From the NCBI RefSeq assembly GCF_900187135.1, contig NZ_LT906443.1, positions 1,922,001-1,986,000 of the forward strand: a stretch of DNA of 64,000 nucleotides, given 5' to 3'. The notes beneath the pieces were generated by a model. It did no database searches. It worked only from the letters and a program-made list of their open reading frames with translations, and was not told the DNA's origin. A program made the position numbers and the translations under genes. This document shows positions 58,948-64,000 of the stretch, piece after piece (within the stretch, counting starts at the first letter, position 1; every line of letters begins with the position of its first letter). This DNA is from Corynebacterium ulcerans. GTDB lineage: Bacteria > Actinomycetota > Actinomycetes > Mycobacteriales > Mycobacteriaceae.

Positions 58948-60522
58948 GTGACACAGCAAACTCCGCAAAAACATAATCCGGTACTAGTCGTCGACTTCGG
59001 CGCTCAGTATGCGCAGCTCATTGCCCGGCGCGTCCGTGAAGCAAAGATCTATTCGGAAGTGGTTCCGCATACCGCGACCGTTGAAGAAATTAAAGCCAAA
59101 AATCCTGCGGCGCTAGTCTTGTCGGGTGGCCCCTCGTCTGTGTATGAGACCGGGGCACCGTCTCTTGACCCAGCACTGCTGGAACTAGGAATCCCTGTCT
59201 TCGGTATTTGCTATGGATTCCAGGCGATGACCCATGCACTTGGGGGAACTGTAGCCAACACAGGGAACCGCGAATACGGACGCACCGAACTGGTTGTTGA
59301 GGGCGGCGTACTGCATGAAGGCCTAGAAAAGACCCATAAAGTCTGGATGAGCCACGGCGATGCTGTGTCTCAAGCTCCGGAAGGATTCGTCGTTTCTGCC
59401 CACTCGGAGGGCGCTCCGGTGGCGGCGTTTGAGTGCCTCGAAAAGCGCATGGCAGGCGTGCAGTATCATCCAGAGGTGCTGCACTCACCGCATGGTCAAG
59501 AGGTTCTGGTTCGATTCCTCACAGAGATCGCAGGGTTGGAACAGAATTGGACTGCGGCAAATATCGCTGAAGAGCTTATCCAGGCGGTTCGGGATCAGGT
59601 TGGTCCTGAGGGACGCGCGATTTGTGGTCTTTCCGGTGGCGTCGATTCTGCGGTGGCGGGAGCGTTGGTACAGCGCGCTATTGGCGACCGTCTCACGTGT
59701 GTCTTTGTGGATCACGGTCTGCTGCGCGCTGGCGAGCGTGAGCAGGTACAGAAGGACTTTGTGGCGTCGACAGGCGCTAAGCTCGTGACAGTTGACGAGC
59801 GAGCTGCCTTCCTGAATAAGTTGGCTGGTGTCACTGAGCCAGAGGCAAAGCGCAAAGCCATCGGGGCGGAATTTATCCGTTCTTTTGAGCGCGCTGTCGC
59901 CGACGTGTTGGAAAGTGCTCCGGGAGCGAGCGTAGATTTCCTCGTCCAAGGCACCTTGTACCCGGATGTTGTCGAATCTGGTGGTGGTGCAGGCACCGCG
60001 AATATCAAGAGCCACCACAACGTTGGCGGACTCCCTGATGATGTGGAGTTTAAGCTCGTTGAGCCGCTGCGTCTGCTCTTCAAAGACGAAGTTCGTGCTG
60101 TTGGACGAGAGCTAGGACTGCCCGAGGAGATCGTGAACCGCCAGCCCTTCCCAGGGCCAGGTCTGGGCATCCGCATTATCGGCGAGGTCACTGAGGATCG
60201 TCTAGAGACCTTGCGCGCCGCCGATCTTATCGCCCGCACTGAGCTCACAGCCGCTGGCTTGGACGACCAGATCTGGCAGTGCCCTGTGGTGTTGCTTGCC
60301 GACGTCCGATCCGTGGGCGTTCAAGGCGATGGCCGCACGTACGGTCACCCGATTGTGCTGCGTCCGGTTTCCTCCGAAGACGCGATGACTGCGGACTGGA
60401 CACGCTTGCCTTATGAGGTCTTGGAGAAGATCTCTACGCGCATCACCAACGAGGTACCAGACGTCAACCGCGTGGTTCTCGACTGCACTTCCAAGCCCCC
60501 AGGAACCATCGAGTGGGAGTAA
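58948..60522 (+). CDS. guaA: GMP synthase (glutamine-hydrolysing)
   Basis: A 524-residue enzyme making GMP from XMP, ATP and glutamine. The N-terminal glutaminase domain has the nucleophile Cys88 ([10 protein letters not shown]) and the YHPEV motif with catalytic His and Glu; the ATP-pyrophosphatase domain has [10 protein letters not shown]; the C-terminal dimerisation domain ends [13 protein letters not shown]. The GTG start is near the motif-containing spacer. With guaB2 it completes guanine nucleotide synthesis. Confidence 0.96.
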   Translation: MTQQTPQKHNPVLVVDFGAQYAQLIARRVREAKIYSEVVPHTATVEEIKAKNPAALVLSGGPSSVYETGAPSLDPALLELGIPVFGICYGFQAMTHALGGTVANTGNREYGRTELVVEGGVLHEGLEKTHKVWMSHGDAVSQAPEGFVVSAHSEGAPVAAFECLEKRMAGVQYHPEVLHSPHGQEVLVRFLTEIAGLEQNWTAANIAEELIQAVRDQVGPEGRAICGLSGGVDSAVAGALVQRAIGDRLTCVFVDHGLLRAGEREQVQKDFVASTGAKLVTVDERAAFLNKLAGVTEPEAKRKAIGAEFIRSFERAVADVLESAPGASVDFLVQGTLYPDVVESGGGAGTANIKSHHNVGGLPDDVEFKLVEPLRLLFKDEVRAVGRELGLPEEIVNRQPFPGPGLGIRIIGEVTEDRLETLRAADLIARTELTAAGLDDQIWQCPVVLLADVRSVGVQGDGRTYGHPIVLRPVSSEDAMTADWTRLPYEVLEKISTRITNEVPDVNRVVLDCTSKPPGTIEWE

Positions 60523-60532
60523 ACGCTGATTA

Positions 60533-60560
60533 AATGGCTACCGAGTTGTCGGTAGCCATT
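60533..60560 (+). terminator. hairpin after guaA
   Basis: AATGGCTACCGA pairs perfectly with TCGGTAGCCATT around a four-base GTTG loop, ten bases after the stop. The downstream T run is weak. Confidence 0.7.
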
Positions 60561-60650
60561 GGCGTTTCATGAGTGTGTTTCGTGAATGCAACTGCGCATA
60601 ATTGGGTCTAGACTGCTGGTTGCAGTAAACGCACGAGGAAGGATACTGCG

Positions 60651-61100
60651 ATGATTATTGATACCTACTGGGGAAGATTTTTCGGCGATTCTGCTGATAG
60701 TCGCACTCTGACGCAGTACCTTGATTCCAAAAGTGAGGTAGTCACGATTGAGGAAATCTTTCAAGATTTCCACCTTGACGAACTTCACGGAAACTATACC
60801 GAGGCTTCCCTCGATGGAGCTGGTTTTCACTTCGATTCAGCATTCCAAGTGGTTCTCGATCTCTCGGTGTTGATCCTAGAATCCAAGAAAGTGGGGCGCT
60901 TTAATCTCGCGCGTATCGGCGGTCCCCACGATCGTATGATGCGCATCGACGCCACCTCCGAGCGCATCCTCCCCCTAGCCATAGCCCTCAAACATTATGC
61001 GCTCAGCCCCGAGGACTATCGCCTTGAGCATATCGACGAAGCCGATTGGTACGAGCTCGGAAACCTCTGCGAAGAGGTCCGAGCCCAACTCGATTCTTAA
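60651..61100 (+). CDS. conserved-looking cytoplasmic protein, unknown function
   Basis: A 149-residue acidic protein with no signal peptide or transmembrane segment and no recognised motif. It begins MIIDTYWGRFFGDSADSRTL and has a mixed alpha/beta pattern. GAGGAAGGA lies about eight bases before the ATG. It is convergent with the PspC-like gene and overlaps it by four bases. Small acidic single-domain proteins of this sort include immunity proteins, but nothing here proves that. Confidence 0.6.
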   Translation: MIIDTYWGRFFGDSADSRTLTQYLDSKSEVVTIEEIFQDFHLDELHGNYTEASLDGAGFHFDSAFQVVLDLSVLILESKKVGRFNLARIGGPHDRMMRIDATSERILPLAIALKHYALSPEDYRLEHIDEADWYELGNLCEEVRAQLDS

Positions 61101-62155
61101 CTTGCCGGTTGCACCGTGACATCGCCAATGCCACTGGTTACCCGCAGCTTCAACGTTTCTCCCTGAGCGTCAGGGTTATGGACACCCTCGGTGCAGTGCT
61201 TGTCACCGATGCGCGTCTCACAGCTGACCTCCACCCGTACCTTTTGCGGCAATCGGACGTGCACGTCTCCGACCTTTGTCTGAACCTGAACTTGACGAGG
61301 CTTATCCAAAGAATCAATACGGCTAAGGTCGAGATTAATATCGCCGGCTCGGAGAGTATAGGAGTCTGCAAGCTGTGTGGCGGTGGCGGGCCGTGCGTCG
61401 ATGTCTCCGAAAGAATCGTCGATTCCTTCCCGAGGACCAAGCAACGCAGCGATGAGGATGCCAACGATGACAATGCCGCTAGCGAACCACATCAGTCCTC
61501 TGATCCACGGGTTACGGCGTTTCTTAGGCTGTGGAGCTGGGCCAGGTTCCGGAAGATCCCAGGCAAAAGGTGCGGTTCCTAGTGGATCCCATGCGGGTGG
61601 CTGTTGTGCGGTAAACGGTGCATCGAATCCATCCACCGGACTATAAGAGCTCAGATCTACGTGCGGACCTGAAGTATCTGTGTGCTGTTGCAACAATCCT
61701 GCTGGGGGCTCAGGGGTGCGTTGGTGCAACAGATACCACGCGAGGAAGAACGCGATGAATGCGCCAAAATGACCTGCCCCAAACAGCGCTGTATCTGAGT
61801 TTCCGGATGAAAAAACTATCACAAAGAGCACCAGGATTAAGACCCATCCGGTGTTTCGTTCGCTACGCAAGATTTTGTTGTCTTTGATGGAGGCGTCTTG
61901 ACGCAACAAATCTACAGGTGCTTTCACAAGCGAATACTTTGGCATGAGCAGCCAAGCGATGAGATATAAGGAAATACCGCCGCCCAAAAAACCGAAGATA
62001 ACAAAAAAGATGCGTACTAAGGTTGGGTCGATTTGGTAACGAACTCCAATGCCCTCGCAGACACCTAAGAGCTTCGCCTCGCTGCCTTGATCGCGAGGTA
62101 AACGTACTGGGCGAGTGTCCCACATCTGATGAAGTGTCTCGTTCATGCTTTCCAT
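61097..62155 (-). CDS. PspC-domain membrane protein with LiaF-like C-terminal domain
   Basis: A 352-residue protein. A PspC domain (about residues 25-80, GVCEGIGVRYQIDPTLVRIFFVIFG) with a hydrophobic helix is followed by further hydrophobic segments, a Pro-rich loop, another transmembrane helix (about 235-255), and a C-terminal DUF2154/LiaF-type domain (GDINLDLSRIDS, KVGDVHVRLP). It probably senses envelope stress together with the divergent kinase. ATG 62155 is kept because a TATAAG box lies only nine bases upstream, consistent with a leaderless start; ATG 62146 is the alternative. Repeat copy F lies inside. Confidence 0.8.
   Translation of the reverse strand: MESMNETLHQMWDTRPVRLPRDQGSEAKLLGVCEGIGVRYQIDPTLVRIFFVIFGFLGGGISLYLIAWLLMPKYSLVKAPVDLLRQDASIKDNKILRSERNTGWVLILVLFVIVFSSGNSDTALFGAGHFGAFIAFFLAWYLLHQRTPEPPAGLLQQHTDTSGPHVDLSSYSPVDGFDAPFTAQQPPAWDPLGTAPFAWDLPEPGPAPQPKKRRNPWIRGLMWFASGIVIVGILIAALLGPREGIDDSFGDIDARPATATQLADSYTLRAGDINLDLSRIDSLDKPRQVQVQTKVGDVHVRLPQKVRVEVSCETRIGDKHCTEGVHNPDAQGETLKLRVTSGIGDVTVQPAS
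61409..61430. repeat. palindromic repeat copy F, inside the PspC-like gene
   Basis: GAAAGAATCG-T-CGATTCCTTCC on the plus strand, with one change in the right arm. On the coding minus strand it is in frame and reads EGIDDSFG, just after a transmembrane helix. Confidence 0.6.
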
Positions 62156-62259
62156 TGTGAACGCTTATACAGAAACGCACATCGGGGAAGACCCTGAATC
62201 ATCAAAAATCAGGGTCTCACCTGATGGAGAATCAGGGACGCTATGGGAAGATAACATGC

Positions 62260-63420
62260 ATGCAACAGGCCTATCCTCCTTTCTATCGAGACCGCGATAA
62301 CAACGTCATCGGAGGCGTCGCTGCAGGGCTAGCCAGGTATTTTGGGGTTAGCGTGGTAAAAGTTCGGATTGGACTTGCCGTATTAGCTTTATGCAATGGG
62401 GTAGGGGTGATGGCTTATACAGCTTTGTGGATCTTCACGACGTCGAAGTCTTTCCGGAAAGAATCGACGATTCTTTCCGGAAAGACTTCTGAAACATCGG
62501 CGTGGACACAATCAACAAACTGGTTTCTAGCGGCTGCAGCATTAGCCGGAGCGTTTGGAATCTCGGGATTTTTTGGGAAAGCGGCAGGTATTTCTTCGGG
62601 GGCTGTGGCGGCTTTTGCGATCATTGGTGTTGGCGTGTTGTTGGCATGGCTCGCTTATGACCGGATTAATTCTGATTATGCGGTGACCATGATTGGGGCG
62701 GGGGCGTCGTTAGTTTTTGTGGGGGTGTTGTTTGCGGCTGTCCAGTGGCAGGATCGTCAGTTTTTTGGCTCTGCTGTGATTACGGTGGTTCTCACTTTGG
62801 CTGGTGTGGCGGCGTTAGTAGTGCCTTTTGTGGTGCGGATGTTGCAGAGGCTGAGCGTAGAGCGGGCGGAAAAGGCTGCGGCTGATGAGCGGGCGGAGAT
62901 TGCGGCGAGAATTCACGATTCGGTGCTGCAGACTTTGGCACTTATCCAGAAGCGTTCGGAGGATCCGGAGGTGCGTCGATTAGCTAGGGGGCAGGAGAGG
63001 GAATTACGGCAGTGGTTGTTTTCCCCACGGGAGGATGCCACGGTTTTTAAGGCGATCGAGCGGGCTTGCGGCGAGGTAGAAGACATGTTTGCCATAACAA
63101 TTTCGCCTGTGATCGTGGGGGAGGATCGGCCATTGGACGCATCGACGAAGTCCGCGGTGTTGGCTGCGCGTGAGGCGATGGTGAATGCGGCGAAGCATTC
63201 GGGGGAGAGCTCTGCGGATGTGTATGCGGAGTGTTTTGAGGAGCTGGCTATTTTTGTGCGGGATCGTGGGCCGGGGTTTGACCTTGAGGCTGTGGATGAG
63301 AGCCGGCATGGCGTTCGCGATTCTATCCTGGGGCGTGTGAAGCGCGCTGGCGGTGACGTGCAGATTCATAATTCGTCGGGAACTGAGGTAGCCATTCGCA
63401 TGCCTTTCAAGAAACAATAG
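62260..63420 (+). CDS. PspC-domain sensor histidine kinase (LiaS/DesK type)
   Basis: A 386-residue kinase. An N-terminal PspC domain (residues about 10-65, GGVAAGLARYFGVSVVKVRIGLAV) is followed by four or so transmembrane helices, a HisKA_3 dimerisation domain with His219 in RIHDSVLQTL, and a HATPase domain (REAMVNAAKHS, DRGPGFD). A perfect 45-bp palindrome at 62445-62489 is translated in frame between the PspC domain and the next helix. ATG 62260 has GGGAAG ten bases upstream; ATG 62224 is also possible. Its regulator follows five bases after the stop. Confidence 0.85.
   Translation: MQQAYPPFYRDRDNNVIGGVAAGLARYFGVSVVKVRIGLAVLALCNGVGVMAYTALWIFTTSKSFRKESTILSGKTSETSAWTQSTNWFLAAAALAGAFGISGFFGKAAGISSGAVAAFAIIGVGVLLAWLAYDRINSDYAVTMIGAGASLVFVGVLFAAVQWQDRQFFGSAVITVVLTLAGVAALVVPFVVRMLQRLSVERAEKAAADERAEIAARIHDSVLQTLALIQKRSEDPEVRRLARGQERELRQWLFSPREDATVFKAIERACGEVEDMFAITISPVIVGEDRPLDASTKSAVLAAREAMVNAAKHSGESSADVYAECFEELAIFVRDRGPGFDLEAVDESRHGVRDSILGRVKRAGGDVQIHNSSGTEVAIRMPFKKQ
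62445..62489. repeat. palindromic repeat copy G, perfect 45-bp palindrome
   Basis: Two 22-base arms (62445-62466 and 62468-62489), exact reverse complements, around a single A at 62467; the inner core is GGAAAGAATCG-A-CGATTCTTTCC. It lies inside the histidine kinase gene and encodes SFRKESTILSGKTS in frame. Confidence 0.95.
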
Positions 63421-63425
63421 GAAGC

Positions 63426-64000
63426 ATGAAGGTTTTTCTCGTTGACGATCATTCTGTGTTCCGTGCGGGCGTTCGCGCTGAGATCGGAGGTGATGTGGAG
63501 ATCGTGGGGGAAGCTGGGACTGTCAGCGAGGCCGTGGCGGGCATTGATGCATCCAACCCTGATGTCGTGCTTCTCGACGTTCACATGCCTGACGGCGGAG
63601 GGGTGGCAGTGTTGCGTGGGGTCGAAACGCCTGCGCGGTTTTTGGCTTTGAGCGTTTCTGATGCTGCTGAAGACGTGATCTCCGTGATTCGCGCGGGGGC
63701 CAGGGGATACGTGACAAAAACGATTTCGGGCACAGAGCTTGTCGACGCCATCACGCGGGTGCACGACGGTGACGCCGTGTTTTCGCCACGACTAGCGGGT
63801 TTTGTCCTCGATGCATTTGCTCGTCCTGATCCTATGGGGGCTGGAGTCGTTGACTCTCCGGAAACCGATAGAGAAGTAGAAGAAGGCAAGCAGATTTCTG
63901 ATCCAGTGGTGGATGCACTGACCCGGAGAGAATTGGAAGTGCTGCGATTGCTGGCCCGTGGGTACACGTATAAAGAAATTGGGGCGCAGCTTTTCATATC
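63426..64000 (+). CDS. NarL/LiaR-family response regulator (truncated by window end)
   Basis: The first 191 codons of a response regulator. The receiver domain has the acidic pair Asp7-Asp8 (VDDHSVFR), phosphorylation site Asp51 (VVLLDVHMP), a conserved Ser/Lys region (SVSDAAE, GYVTKT), then an acidic linker and the start of a LuxR-type helix-turn-helix (LTRREVEVLRLLARGYTYKEIG-like). AGGAAGC precedes the ATG. It pairs with the PspC-containing kinase directly upstream and probably responds to envelope stress. Confidence 0.92.
   Translation, partial: MKVFLVDDHSVFRAGVRAEIGGDVEIVGEAGTVSEAVAGIDASNPDVVLLDVHMPDGGGVAVLRGVETPARFLALSVSDAAEDVISVIRAGARGYVTKTISGTELVDAITRVHDGDAVFSPRLAGFVLDAFARPDPMGAGVVDSPETDREVEEGKQISDPVVDALTRRELEVLRLLARGYTYKEIGAQLFI

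Overview
The window is a chromosomal segment of a Corynebacterium, most likely of the C. diphtheriae / C. ulcerans / C. pseudotuberculosis group. Evidence: spc- and alpha-operon ribosomal genes, an ESX-4-like type VII secretion locus, the actinobacterial groES-groL1 / whiB-like / sigD / rsdA / guaB2 / guaB3 / guaA order, His-tailed GroEL1, corynebacterial MusEFGKI-type maltose uptake genes, and a secreted sialidase as carried by pathogenic corynebacteria. Species assignment is inference; only gene content and style were readable.

Layout. 1-2.2 kb: accessory stretch with a small membrane protein, a degraded IS3-type transposase scrap and a secreted PAP2 phosphatase. 2.5-5.2 kb: second half of the spc operon (rpsH-rplF-rplR-rpsE-rpmD-rplO) closed by a strong terminator. 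5.2-14.5 kb: insertion between rplO and secY, holding a secreted protein behind an unusual nested inverted repeat, the maltose importer (musE, musF, musG, musI and, on the opposite strand, the ATPase musK), an FNT-type anion channel and a DUF4032 kinase-like protein. 15.1-17.9 kb: secY-adk and map. 18.3-20.4 kb: sialidase gene boxed by terminators. 20.5-26.2 kb: L,D-transpeptidase, infA, rpsM-rpsK-rpsD-rpoA-rplQ, truA. 26.3-36.6 kb: type VII locus (eccB, a PGPGW membrane protein, mycP and eccD on the minus strand, eccC, a membrane-anchored accessory protein, two WXG100 genes). 36.9-39.5 kb: rplM-rpsI and glmM. 39.6-41.4 kb: a three-gene cassette of unknown function. 41.4-49.3 kb: a hydrolase-like protein lacking its nucleophile, alr, tsaE, an AspT-like transporter, a small membrane protein, tsaB-rimI-tsaD. 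49.4-60.5 kb: CIRCE-controlled groES-groL1, whiB-like gene, sigD-rsdA, guaB2-guaB3, an APC-type permease and guaA. 60.6-64 kb: an unknown protein, a PspC/LiaF-like membrane protein and a divergent PspC-containing histidine kinase with its response regulator, cut by the window end.

Functional links. Much of the window is translation and protein-handling machinery: ribosomal proteins, RNA polymerase alpha, SecY, methionine aminopeptidase, truA and the tsaB/tsaD/tsaE set for t6A37 in tRNA. Envelope functions are the second theme: alr, glmM, an L,D-transpeptidase, SigD with its anti-sigma factor RsdA, type VII secretion, and the LiaF/LiaS/LiaR-like group at the right edge.

The most unusual structure is a family of short palindromes built on GAATCG-(A/T)-CGATTC. 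At least five good copies lie between 42.6 and 62.5 kb; three sit in frame inside genes, one overlaps the guaB3 stop codon and one is intergenic. The largest is a perfect 45-bp palindrome inside the histidine kinase gene. A second dispersed motif, GCTTATCGACGCC, recurs in several intergenic regions and genes. The cassette at 39.6-41.4 kb and the nested inverted repeat at 5.3 kb are further candidates for undescribed biology. No rRNA, tRNA or CRISPR array was found.
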